DNA of 14,021 bases from Syntrophaceae bacterium UBA7544 (GTDB lineage Bacteria > Desulfobacterota > Syntrophia > Syntrophales > Smithellaceae): NCBI GenBank assembly GCA_002479215.1, contig DLME01000014.1, forward strand, positions 6,104 through 20,124, in the 5' to 3' direction. A program made the position numbers and the translations under genes. Positions 1 through 6,640 of the stretch are shown here, in pieces (position 1 is the first letter of the stretch; each line of letters starts with the position of its first letter). The notes under the pieces were generated by a model that worked only from the letters and a program-made list of their open reading frames with translations, was not told where the DNA came from and made no database searches.

Positions 1-839
1 TCTTTGTATCCGAAAAAGGCAACCGGTTCTTCGGCTCCCACCAGAATGAATGAGTCATATTCACCCAACAGGGCTGATGCCTGTTCGGGAAAATAGGGAA
101 TGCGTTTTAATAGCGGGGACCCTTCGCCGCTGTCAAAATAAGCCGGAAAGGTGACCATTAAAAGATCGCATCCCGTAGCCGCTTTGATTTTTGCTGCGGT
201 GGTGAGGCCCGGTTTGCGCAGTGTCCGCCCGCCCAAGACTAGCGCCGGTTTGGTTGATTTTTTTATCAGTTTTGCCGCCGCTTCGATTTTCTTTTGATCA
301 AAAGAATCAAATTCAAAATGCGGCATTTTAACACTTTTCCCTTCGTACTCAGACCACTGGTAGTCTGCAGAAACGATGATTGTGGATATCTGTCCATAAA
401 GGGATGCGGCCAGAGCATCCGCCGTGTCCTGCGCTAATGCATTTACAGAACGGCTGCTTCGCTGCCATCCGGACACTGTTTTTACCAGGCAGGCAATATC
501 CATATTTAAGGGAGGATCCGCTGTCAGATGCCACGAGGCATGTTGGCCGATGATGTTGAAAACCGGTGTCCGCGCGCGGCGGGCATTGTGTAGATTGGCA
601 ATGCCGTTGGCAAATCCCGGGCCTAAATGTAACAGAGTCATGGCTGGTTTTTGTTTCATCCGGCCGAAGCCATCGGCCGCTCCAGTGCAAACACCCTCGA
701 AAAGGCCAAGGACAGGGCGAATGCCGCTTACGGTGTCAAATGCCGCCACAAGCGTCAACTCGGTTGTTCCCGCGTTGGCAAAACATATTTCGACTCCGGC
801 GTCTCTAGCCGTTTTTAAAATTATTTCCGCACCATTCAT
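1..839 (-). CDS. TPP-dependent acetolactate synthase/decarboxylase-like enzyme, C-terminus cut by window edge
   Basis: The reading frame is open from ATG at 839 to the window edge, giving 279 codons of a family usually about 520-560 residues long, so the C-terminal TPP-binding domain lies outside. The N-terminal pyrimidine-binding domain shows ANAGTTE (residues 21-27), then GLFEGVCTGAADGFGRM with Glu48 as the expected TPP-activating glutamate, then LHLGPGFANGIANLHNARRA (70-89). From about residue 180 the frame enters the central TPP_enzyme_M domain (KPALVLGG). A Shine-Dalgarno AGAGGAA lies just before the ATG and a sigma70-like promoter lies at 895-923. This subfamily is often annotated as acetolactate synthase large subunit, but the substrate is uncertain; a benzoylformate- or oxo-acid-decarboxylase role is equally possible. 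It is divergent from a D-2-hydroxyacid dehydrogenase, so a 2-oxo acid is a plausible shared metabolite (inference). Family is confident, reaction is not. Confidence 0.88.
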   Translation of the reverse strand, partial: MNGAEIILKTARDAGVEICFANAGTTELTLVAAFDTVSGIRPVLGLFEGVCTGAADGFGRMKQKPAMTLLHLGPGFANGIANLHNARRARTPVFNIIGQHASWHLTADPPLNMDIACLVKTVSGWQRSSRSVNALAQDTADALAASLYGQISTIIVSADYQWSEYEGKSVKMPHFEFDSFDQKKIEAAAKLIKKSTKPALVLGGRTLRKPGLTTAAKIKAATGCDLLMVTFPAYFDSGEGSPLLKRIPYFPEQASALLGEYDSFILVGAEEPVAFFGYK

Positions 840-894
840 AAAGTTCCTCTTATTTTCTTGATGTTTGATAAGGATCCGGTTTTGAGCGTGTTCG

Positions 895-923
895 AGTATA
901 TGAAGAAGGTGCTTGTGCGTCAA
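895..923 (-). promoter_or_regulatory. Sigma70-like promoter for the TPP enzyme gene
   Basis: On the minus strand TTGACG (923-918) is followed by a 17-bp spacer and TATACT (900-895). Transcription would start near 889, about 50 nt before the ATG at 839. Five of six bases match consensus in each hexamer and the spacing is ideal. It sits at the gene-proximal edge of the repeat cluster. Confidence 0.6.
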
Positions 924-942
924 GAAATTTATTAATGAGACT

Positions 943-1140
943 CAAATTTCAAAAACGAAGTGCATAACCTGAAGGTTACACGTTGAAATTTGTGGAGCCT
1001 CAAGGGAAGAGCCAGAGGCTCTTTTCTATCATGCGACATCCCGCGAAATAAAAGACGCATTTATGTCTAGGCTTTCTTTGGCGGGAGACTTTTGGAGCGG
1101 GATTATTCGAATTGATCCCGAGAGCGAAGCGACTCGGGAT
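943..1140. repeat. Cluster of four inverted repeats (REP/BIME-like intergenic region)
   Basis: The 405-base gap between two divergent genes (841-1245) contains no plausible gene but carries successive inverted repeats. CAAATTTCAA (943-952) pairs with 983-992 and encloses a second perfect hairpin, TAACCT (965-970) with AGGTTA (973-978). GAGCCTC (995-1001) pairs with GAGGCTC (1015-1021), followed by TTTT. TCCCGC (1039-1044) pairs with GCGGGA (1081-1086). ATCCCGAG (1115-1122) pairs with CTCGGGAT (1133-1140) around a GCGAAGC loop. The last type, a CCCGAG stem with a GCGAAGC loop, resembles short palindromes dispersed in many anaerobe genomes. A related cluster lies at 5411-5628. Confidence 0.6.
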
Positions 1141-1245
1141 ATCTCTGATCAGACTCTTCATTTAAACAATTTAGTAAAGTTCAGATAAAGAGAAATGAGT
1201 CTTGCATGTTGACATAAATCTGAATAAATGCTTTGAAAAGGATAT

Positions 1246-2223
1246 ATGAAAATACTCAATACAGCCCCCATGTCCGCCGCCGGTTTGAAGAGCCTTATCG
1301 AAACCAAGGTTTCAGGAATACCGTTCAGAGTAGTGGACGTTCACAAATTTCCGGAGGATAAACTGGCGGAAGAAATTGCCGATGCGGACATACTCCTGGG
1401 AGACTTTACCGGCAATACGCCCATCACTCGCGGAGTTGCAAAGGCCGCCAAAAAGCTCAAGCTCATTCAACAACCGAGCGTGGGCTATAACCATATTGAT
1501 ATTAACGCCTGCAAGGAATTCGGTATACCTGTTGCTAATACTCCGGGAGCCAATGATATCGGTGTAGCCGAACACACTATAATGCTGGCTTTGGCCTGTC
1601 TCAAGAACCTTCCTTTATACAATGCCAAAACTCATCAAGGGGAATGGCTCTTTACCCAGGCCCAAAGAACGGGAATTTTTGAGCTCAACGGCAAGACCTA
1701 TGGCCTTATGGGAATGGGAAGAACGGCACGGGCAGTGGCCGAGAGGCTTGTACCCTTCGGGGTTAAGCTCCTTTACTACGATATCATCCGGTTGAGCGCT
1801 GCAGACGAGAAGAAATACCATGCCGCTTATACCTCTATGGAGGAGATTCTGAAAACTGCCGACGTGGTGAGCCTCCACCTGCCGCTCACTGCCGAGACCA
1901 CGAAAATTATTGACGCGGCAAAACTAGCGCTGATGAAATCCACCGCGGTACTCATCAACGTGGGGCGCGGGGCGCTGGTGGATGAAGCGGCTTTGGCCGA
2001 GGTCTTGCGCGGCAAGAAAATCGCCTTTGCCGCTGTGGATGTATTTACTGAAGAGCCGCCGCCGGTGAATCACCCGCTCTTTGGTTTAGAAAATGTAATT
2101 TTAACCCCCCACCTGGCCGGTTCTATCAGGGAATCAGGAATGCGCATCATTAACATGTCGCTGGATAATTTGGGACGGGTGATGAAGGGTGAAAAACCTC
2201 TTTGGGTATTAAACGACAAATAA
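1246..2223 (+). CDS. D-isomer-specific 2-hydroxyacid dehydrogenase (NAD-dependent)
   Basis: A complete 325-residue cytosolic enzyme of usual family length. It should interconvert a 2-oxo acid and a D-2-hydroxy acid with NAD(H). The split substrate-binding domain (about 1-100 and 290-325) surrounds a Rossmann NAD domain with the nucleotide loop GMGRTA (156-161) and Asp179 ending the following strand, which favours NAD over NADP. The catalytic triad is visible: Arg241 in NVGRG, Glu270 in DVFTEEP and His289 in TPHLAG. The ATG follows AAAAGGA with good spacing. It is the first gene of a two-gene operon with the MaoC-like gene 21 nt downstream, and it is divergent from the TPP enzyme. Substrate cannot be told from sequence; phosphoglycerate, lactate, glyoxylate/hydroxypyruvate and branched 2-oxo acids are all possible. 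A TTGACA at 1209-1214 lacks a convincing -10 partner, so the promoter is unresolved. Confidence 0.9.
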   Translation: MKILNTAPMSAAGLKSLIETKVSGIPFRVVDVHKFPEDKLAEEIADADILLGDFTGNTPITRGVAKAAKKLKLIQQPSVGYNHIDINACKEFGIPVANTPGANDIGVAEHTIMLALACLKNLPLYNAKTHQGEWLFTQAQRTGIFELNGKTYGLMGMGRTARAVAERLVPFGVKLLYYDIIRLSAADEKKYHAAYTSMEEILKTADVVSLHLPLTAETTKIIDAAKLALMKSTAVLINVGRGALVDEAALAEVLRGKKIAFAAVDVFTEEPPPVNHPLFGLENVILTPHLAGSIRESGMRIINMSLDNLGRVMKGEKPLWVLNDK

Positions 2224-2244
2224 ATCATAAAAGGAGAACTCAAA

Positions 2245-2703
2245 ATGTCTGAACTAATATCTGCGGAAAAACTAAAAAAAATGATCGGCCAGGAAAACGG
2301 CGTAAGCGATTGGGTGTTGATTGACCAGGATAGAATCAACCGGTTTGCCGATGCCACGGAAGACCATCAGTGGATCCATGTGGATATTGAAAAAGCGAAA
2401 AAAGGACCCTTCGGCGGGCCTATAGGCCATGGTTTTTTAACGCTGTCTCTGATCCCTATATTCAGTAAATCGGCTAAATATCTGCCGGAAGGCCTGAAGA
2501 TGGGAGTTAATTACGGCCTGAACAAGGTACGCTTCATCAATCCCGTTCCTGTCGGTTCGCAGGTGCGCTCCCGGATGGTTATCTCCGCTGTTGAAGAAAA
2601 AGGGCCCGGCAGAATCCTTATGATCACTACCCACACAATTGAAATCAAGGGCCAGGATAAACCGGCATGCATAGCCGAAGCTTTATCCATGTTATTCTTC
2701 TAA
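2245..2703 (+). CDS. MaoC-like hot-dog fold (R)-enoyl-CoA hydratase/dehydratase
   Basis: A complete 152-residue single hot-dog protein, the normal length for the one-domain MaoC/NodN-like group. The hydratase signature is present: FADATEDHQWIHVD holds the catalytic pair Asp40 and His45 (D-x4-H), followed by GPIGHGFLTLSL (59-70), where the GHG turn frames the active site. Family members hydrate trans-2-enoyl-CoA to (R)-3-hydroxyacyl-CoA or run the reverse dehydration; some relatives are nodulation protein NodN or mycobacterial Rv0130-type hydratases. A strong AAGGAG precedes the ATG. Its position behind the 2-hydroxyacid dehydrogenase suggests a shared pathway in which a hydroxyacyl-CoA is dehydrated, but no CoA transferase or ligase is visible here to link the two steps. 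Family assignment is confident and substrate chain length is unknown. Confidence 0.88.
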   Translation: MSELISAEKLKKMIGQENGVSDWVLIDQDRINRFADATEDHQWIHVDIEKAKKGPFGGPIGHGFLTLSLIPIFSKSAKYLPEGLKMGVNYGLNKVRFINPVPVGSQVRSRMVISAVEEKGPGRILMITTHTIEIKGQDKPACIAEALSMLFF

Positions 2704-2709
2704 AATAGA

Positions 2710-2750
2710 TTTAATACTCCCCAGCGGTGAATCCACGGGGGAGTATTAAA
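2710..2750. terminator. Bidirectional intrinsic terminator between the MaoC gene and thiolase
   Basis: A perfect 13-bp stem, TTTAATACTCCCC (2710-2722) with GGGGAGTATTAAA (2738-2750), encloses a 15-nt loop. It begins 7 nt after the MaoC stop. On the plus strand it is followed by CATTGTTTTT; on the minus strand by a T-rich run. It sits between two convergent genes and can serve both. Confidence 0.75.
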
Positions 2751-2842
2751 CATTGTTTTTGTAAATTATTGTCGCAGTAAATGTATCGGTTCCGGCCTCA
2801 ACAGTCCGCTGCCGATTGTCTTTACGCGGCTCAGATTGATTT

Positions 2843-4027
2843 TCAGGAAAGCCTCTCGAAAATTGTGGCCAAGCCCTGACCGCCGCCGATACAAAGGGAG
2901 GCAATGCCGTATCTTCCGTTGCGCCGTTTTAATTCGTTGATGGCAAATATAGCTATGCGTGTTCCACTCATGCCGTTGGGATGACCGAAGGCGATAGCCC
3001 CGCCATTGGGGTTGAGTTTCTCCGGGTCAATTGCCTGTCCCTGTGCTGTCAGCTCTTTGACGCAAGCAATGACTTGGGCGGCAAAGGCCTCGTTGATTTC
3101 GATGACATCCATATCCGCCATCTTCAGTCCTGCCCGTTTCAGGGCTTTGGGCATCGCGTAAGCCGGACCGATTCCCATAATTTTGGGATCAACGCCGGCC
3201 ACGCCGCAGGTAACCCAGCGGGCCAGGGGTTTGTAACCGAGTTCTTTGGCTTTTTCCATGGTCATGACTAAAACGGCAGCAGCGGCGTCGTTGCGGCCGG
3301 ACGAGGAGCCTGCCGTGACCGTTCCATCCTTTTTGAAGGCCGGTGGCAGGGCACGGAGCTTTTCCATGGTCGTCTCCCGGGGATGTTCATCCGTGTCAAA
3401 GACAATCTCGCCCTTTTTTTGCGGGACGGTGATGGGAATAATCTCATCCTTAAAATAACCCGCCTTTATTGCTTTTAATGCCCGTTCCTGACTTCTCAGG
3501 CCGAAGACATCTTGTTCCTCGCGGGTGATCTTGTATTTAACGACGAGGTTTTCCGCGGTCATGCCCATGACCATCTGATCTTCAGCTGTCGGTGCTGTCT
3601 CCCGCGGCAGGATTCTCGGGGGAGTCATGCTATAGGCTTCGCTGGCCCTGCCGATCATCCAGGGGCACTGGCTCCAGCTTTCCATGCCTCCGGCTATATA
3701 GATATCGCCCAAACCCGCCATAATCTGGGTGGCCGCGAAATTGATTGCCTGGAGTCCCGAAGAACATTGACGTTCCACCGTGACACCAGGAAGGCTGTAA
3801 GGAAGCCCCGCTTTGAGAACAGCCCACCTCGCCGGGTTGTAAGCTGAATGCCAGGAATTGGAAAGTCCCATCACTACGTCTTCAATGATATTAGGATCGA
3901 TTCCGGTCTTATCTACGAGCCCTCTTAAGGCAAAAGCTCCCAATTCTTCCGGCCGGTAGCGCGCGATTGTTCCTCCCATACGGCCGATTGCGGTTCGAAC
4001 ACCGCCGACAATGACAATTTCTTTCAT
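2843..4027 (-). CDS. Acetyl-CoA acyltransferase (thiolase)
   Basis: A complete 394-residue thiolase, the usual length. It performs either thiolytic cleavage of 3-oxoacyl-CoA or condensation of two acyl-CoAs. The nucleophile Cys88 lies in VERQCSSGLQAI, the NEAFAAQ motif at 312-318, His349 in GAIAFGHPNGMSG, and the second catalytic Cys379 in CIGGGQG, so all expected catalytic residues are present. The CoA-loop motif reads TAGSSSGRND (238-247), where many relatives have Asn in place of the first Ser. ATG at 4027 is preceded by GGGAGGAG. It is transcribed alone on the minus strand and converges on the MaoC gene across a shared terminator. With the enoyl-CoA hydratase at 5667-6434 it could supply two beta-oxidation steps, although no 3-hydroxyacyl-CoA dehydrogenase or acyl-CoA dehydrogenase is in the window. 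Confidence 0.93.
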   Translation of the reverse strand: MKEIVIVGGVRTAIGRMGGTIARYRPEELGAFALRGLVDKTGIDPNIIEDVVMGLSNSWHSAYNPARWAVLKAGLPYSLPGVTVERQCSSGLQAINFAATQIMAGLGDIYIAGGMESWSQCPWMIGRASEAYSMTPPRILPRETAPTAEDQMVMGMTAENLVVKYKITREEQDVFGLRSQERALKAIKAGYFKDEIIPITVPQKKGEIVFDTDEHPRETTMEKLRALPPAFKKDGTVTAGSSSGRNDAAAAVLVMTMEKAKELGYKPLARWVTCGVAGVDPKIMGIGPAYAMPKALKRAGLKMADMDVIEINEAFAAQVIACVKELTAQGQAIDPEKLNPNGGAIAFGHPNGMSGTRIAIFAINELKRRNGRYGIASLCIGGGQGLATIFERLS

Positions 4028-4168
4028 CTTTACTTCTCCTCCCTAGTCTATGATTTTAAGTTTTTTTATCCGTAATTACATTTTGAAAATAAGGTGTCAC
4101 TTAATCAAATAGTTTTAACAAATTTTATGTTCTTTTTTGAACTCGTCCGTAATCGATATACCTATCAT

Positions 4169-5335
4169 TTATACGATCCTGTTGACTGCCGGAATACGCC
4201 GGAGGGCATAACAGAGCAGCCAGCTTGCCAGCAATGTTCCTGTAAAAACGATGCAGGCTTTCCCCAATGCCGGCAGGAAAACATTCAATAATGAAAATTG
4301 TATCCAGATCACGAATACATAATGAACGAGATAGATTGCATAGGCGTTATCGGCTAAATTGTCCATGACGCGAGTTCGTTTTTTCGCAAACCGCAGAAAA
4401 AAGGCGAGAAACCCGAATGCGGTCGCGCTGCAGCTAAGCACAACGGCGAGTCCATATATGCTTTGTCTCGCTGCCAGAGAAAGGCCGCTCGGTCGTTGAA
4501 AAAGCGCTACTTGAAGGACAACAACAACCAAAAAAATTGCCAATGCAGCTATAATCCAAAACTTCCAGCGTTTCGCCAGCAATTCCTCCTCACTGAGCAG
4601 ACTGCGGTTAACGCAATGGACACCAACCACCACACCGGCAAAAAAATATACGGTGTAGTGAAGAAATCGGCTGGCCTGAAATACGAGTGGACCGCCGAGA
4701 GAAATCCATAGCCCGTTGCCAAATATAAGTAACGACGGAATATAGACGATTGCACTGGCTGCGACAAGTACCGCATAGAACAGACCGGGTCGCTTTACCG
4801 CTACTGCCGAGCGCTGGGAGAGAGAAATTAACAAGTCGGGTTTATACCTATGCAGTAATGCTGCGCCAAAATCAAACAACAGCAGCATCCATATAAACCA
4901 TAATGGTCCTACGGGCCATTGATTAGTTACGATACCTTGCCACCAGTAAGCCCAATAGCTTCCGCCTTTGCCTGTCATTAAATATGAGGGGTAGAACGCC
5001 AGAGGCATTAGGAAGACAACGATCAGAATAAAGGGGATGCCCAGCTTCATGGCGCGACTGCGCAAGAACTGGGTTGTACCTTTGCGGACAATACTGGACC
5101 AGACAAAGAGACCTGATATAAAAAACAGCAAGGACATAAAAAAGACATCATTGAACAAGATGAATAAATCGAATCCTAACCATCGGTTCACATCGACTAT
5201 TGGAGCGGTGGAGAGAAGATAATTAACCGGATCAAACCGCGCATACCCAGTATAGGCAAGGCAGGAATGATGGGCAACAACCATCACTATGATGAAGGTT
5301 CTTAAATAATCAAGGCCAATATGATGTTTTGTCAT
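4169..5335 (-). CDS. Acyltransferase-3 family integral membrane protein (OpgC/MdoC-like)
   Basis: The protein is 388 residues from ATG at 5335. A TTG at 5362 would add nine residues, but the ATG is favoured because AAGAGA lies 6 nt before it and the family motif starts at once. It is strongly hydrophobic with roughly ten membrane segments. The N-terminal signature is LDYLRTFIIVMVVAHHS, with Arg12 and the His22/His23 pair; GPLWFIWML and YAIYLVHY near the C-terminus are further hallmarks of Acyl_transf_3. Members move O-acyl or O-succinyl groups onto periplasmic or surface carbohydrates, for example glucans, lipopolysaccharide or Nod factors. No glycan gene lies next to it, so the acceptor is unknown. 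Comparison with OpgC-type glucan succinyl transferases is from general resemblance only. It lies downstream of the repeat cluster at 5411-5628, in the same orientation as its neighbours. Confidence 0.85.
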   Translation of the reverse strand: MTKHHIGLDYLRTFIIVMVVAHHSCLAYTGYARFDPVNYLLSTAPIVDVNRWLGFDLFILFNDVFFMSLLFFISGLFVWSSIVRKGTTQFLRSRAMKLGIPFILIVVFLMPLAFYPSYLMTGKGGSYWAYWWQGIVTNQWPVGPLWFIWMLLLFDFGAALLHRYKPDLLISLSQRSAVAVKRPGLFYAVLVAASAIVYIPSLLIFGNGLWISLGGPLVFQASRFLHYTVYFFAGVVVGVHCVNRSLLSEEELLAKRWKFWIIAALAIFLVVVVLQVALFQRPSGLSLAARQSIYGLAVVLSCSATAFGFLAFFLRFAKKRTRVMDNLADNAYAIYLVHYVFVIWIQFSLLNVFLPALGKACIVFTGTLLASWLLCYALRRIPAVNRIV

Positions 5336-5410
5336 TATTATCTCTTGATGCGTAGGTCTCAATTTTTATTAAGTGAATAAAAGTTGCTCGGAATTTATCA
5401 GGAAAATCAC

Positions 5411-5628
5411 GGGTATGAGTCTCAAACAAGCTGCGGAATATCATACCCTCCGCTTCGCGGGATAATTCGACCTGCAAGCTTCAGCGCACTTTGTTTCTGA
5501 AGCTTGGGTCTCATTACAACTTATCAATTTCCCTACACTTCGCTATGGAAATTGGAGTTTCACGAATTAAACGCGAATGAATAACGCACACAACCTCCGT
5601 TCCCTCTTTTTCGGGAGAGAACGGAGGT
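5411..5628. repeat. Second cluster of inverted repeats in an otherwise empty intergenic region
   Basis: The gap 5336-5666 holds no plausible gene but a series of hairpins: GGGTATGA (5411-5418) with TCATACCC (5441-5448); CCGC-TTC-GCGG (5450-5460); CAAGCTTCAG (5475-5484) with CTGAAGCTTG (5497-5506), ten perfect pairs; CAATTTCC (5525-5532) with GGAAATTG (5547-5554); and the hairpin at 5593-5628. Like the cluster at 943-1140 it contains TGAG(A/T)CTCA and GCTTCGC/GCGAAGC elements, which suggests a common family of structured intergenic repeats. Confidence 0.6.
5593..5628 (-). terminator. Probable terminator hairpin after enoyl-CoA hydratase
   Basis: ACCTCCGTTC (5593-5602) pairs perfectly with GAACGGAGGT (5619-5628), with a partly paired interior. 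It lies 39 nt after the hydratase stop. No strong T-run follows on the minus strand, so it may stabilise the 3' end rather than terminate by itself. Confidence 0.4.
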
Positions 5629-5666
5629 GTAAAAGTAGAGCAATCTACTCCAACAATTGCCTGCCG

Positions 5667-6434
5667 CTATTCTCCCTTGAATACCGGTTCGCGCTTTTCA
5701 AAAAATGCGGTAAATCCTTCTGTAGCATCTTTACTCTTGCCCAACTTGCTTGACCACTCCCGATCAACGCGCAGACCTTCTTCCAGGCCTTTTTCTAGCC
5801 CCACACTCATTCCTTGCAGTGTCGCGTTTACGGCAAGCGGCGCCCTCTTGGATAGTGCTATTGCATAAGCCATGGTTTCTTTCATTAAAGCGGCAGCAGG
5901 AAAAACCTTGTCCACCAGGCCGATGGCCAGTGCTTCCTGCGCTGTAAGCCTTTTACTGAAAAGAATCATATCCAATGCCTTGGACTTGCCCAAAATCCTC
6001 GGCAGGCGCTGTATGCCGCCCCAGCCGGGCGTGATGCCGAGATTTACTTCCGGGCATCCAATAAGGGCTTTGGGATTGTCCGTCATGAAGCGGAAATGGC
6101 AGACCATAGCTATTTCGCATCCGCCGCCTAGAGCGTAACCGTTTATAGCCGCAATGAAGGGTTTAGTGGAACGTTCGATCCGGTTTAGAACATCGTTGCC
6201 GTTTGGCCCCTTCGTAATGTTGGCGATGTCGCTTACGTCCATTCCGGCACAGAAGCCTTTCTCTCCGGCGCCGGTAATTATCACAACCCTGGTATCCTTG
6301 CTGTTCTCCAGTTCAGTGATAGCCTGGTTCAGTTCTTCGCGAATGCCGAGGTTTACAGAGTTTGTCGGCGGACGGTTGAGTGTGATGGTGCTTATGAAAT
6401 CCTTCGTTGACACGATAATATTATTATAGCCCAT
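5667..6434 (-). CDS. Enoyl-CoA hydratase/isomerase (crotonase family)
   Basis: A complete 255-residue crotonase-fold protein of normal length. The oxyanion-hole elements are FCAGMDVSDI (61-70) and NGYALGGGCE (98-107). Both glutamates expected for a true hydratase are present, Glu107 in GGGCE and Glu129 in GCPEVNLG. This points to syn-hydration of 2-enoyl-CoA to (S)-3-hydroxyacyl-CoA rather than a divergent crotonase activity. ATG at 6434 is preceded by AGGAGG. The gene stands alone between a repeat cluster and an intergenic stretch with a transposase remnant. It complements the thiolase functionally but is separated from it by the membrane acyltransferase, so they are not one operon. It would produce the opposite hydroxyacyl stereoisomer to the MaoC-type hydratase at 2245-2703, which suggests different pathways. 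Confidence 0.93.
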   Translation of the reverse strand: MGYNNIIVSTKDFISTITLNRPPTNSVNLGIREELNQAITELENSKDTRVVIITGAGEKGFCAGMDVSDIANITKGPNGNDVLNRIERSTKPFIAAINGYALGGGCEIAMVCHFRFMTDNPKALIGCPEVNLGITPGWGGIQRLPRILGKSKALDMILFSKRLTAQEALAIGLVDKVFPAAALMKETMAYAIALSKRAPLAVNATLQGMSVGLEKGLEEGLRVDREWSSKLGKSKDATEGFTAFFEKREPVFKGE

Positions 6435-6469
6435 ATGTATCCTCCTGTGGTTTTTTTACGATAATGCTT

Positions 6470-6499
6470 ATTCTTTAACAAAAATAAAAAACCTGTCAA
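6470..6499 (-). promoter_or_regulatory. Candidate promoter for enoyl-CoA hydratase
   Basis: On the minus strand a perfect TTGACA (6499-6494) is followed after 18 bp by AAGAAT (6475-6470), about 36 nt before the ATG. The -35 is ideal; the -10 matches four of six bases. Confidence 0.4.
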
Positions 6500-6562
6500 G
6501 CAGATAAACGAGAATATTACAAGAAAAATAATAAGCCATATCTTTATTTACAGAGCCAGTTT

Positions 6563-6640
6563 ACTGATGCGTGGTATCATGTGATGAACCGCGGGCGGAA
6601 TATTTCAATGGCCATGAATATTACTTAATCTTTTCGGGTT
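6563..6640 (+). pseudogene. Remnant of a REP-associated (Y1/RAYT) transposase N-terminus
   Basis: On the plus strand the frame from 6563 reads TDAWYHVMNRGR, the characteristic N-terminal block of REP-associated tyrosine (Y1_Tnp) transposases, where WYHV-NRG holds the HUH-type region start. After codon CGG (6596-6598) the match continues in the next frame from 6595, reading AEYFNGHEYYLIF, which resembles the usual -IF---DYL-F- continuation. One indel near 6595-6598 would therefore join the two halves. There is no start codon in place and no downstream catalytic Tyr, so this is a decayed fragment of only about 26 codons. It overlaps the last codons and stop of the metallophosphoesterase gene on the other strand. 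Recognition rests on remembered family consensus, not on a search. Confidence 0.55.

Noticed and set aside
349..861. Minus-strand 113-codon frame (349-690) and plus-strand frames (424-861, 566-808)
   Set aside because: All are shadows of the TPP enzyme gene, which is in another minus-strand frame that is open from 839 to the window edge and shows family motifs.
1209..1237. TTGACA before the D-2-hydroxyacid dehydrogenase as a promoter
   Set aside because: No acceptable -10 hexamer at 16-18 bp spacing.
5336..5362. TTG start at 5362 for the acyltransferase
   Set aside because: The ATG at 5335 has an AAGAGA at proper spacing and begins immediately before the conserved family motif.
5411..5628. 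CRISPR array
   Set aside because: The palindromes differ from each other in sequence and spacing; there is no repeated unit with regular spacers.
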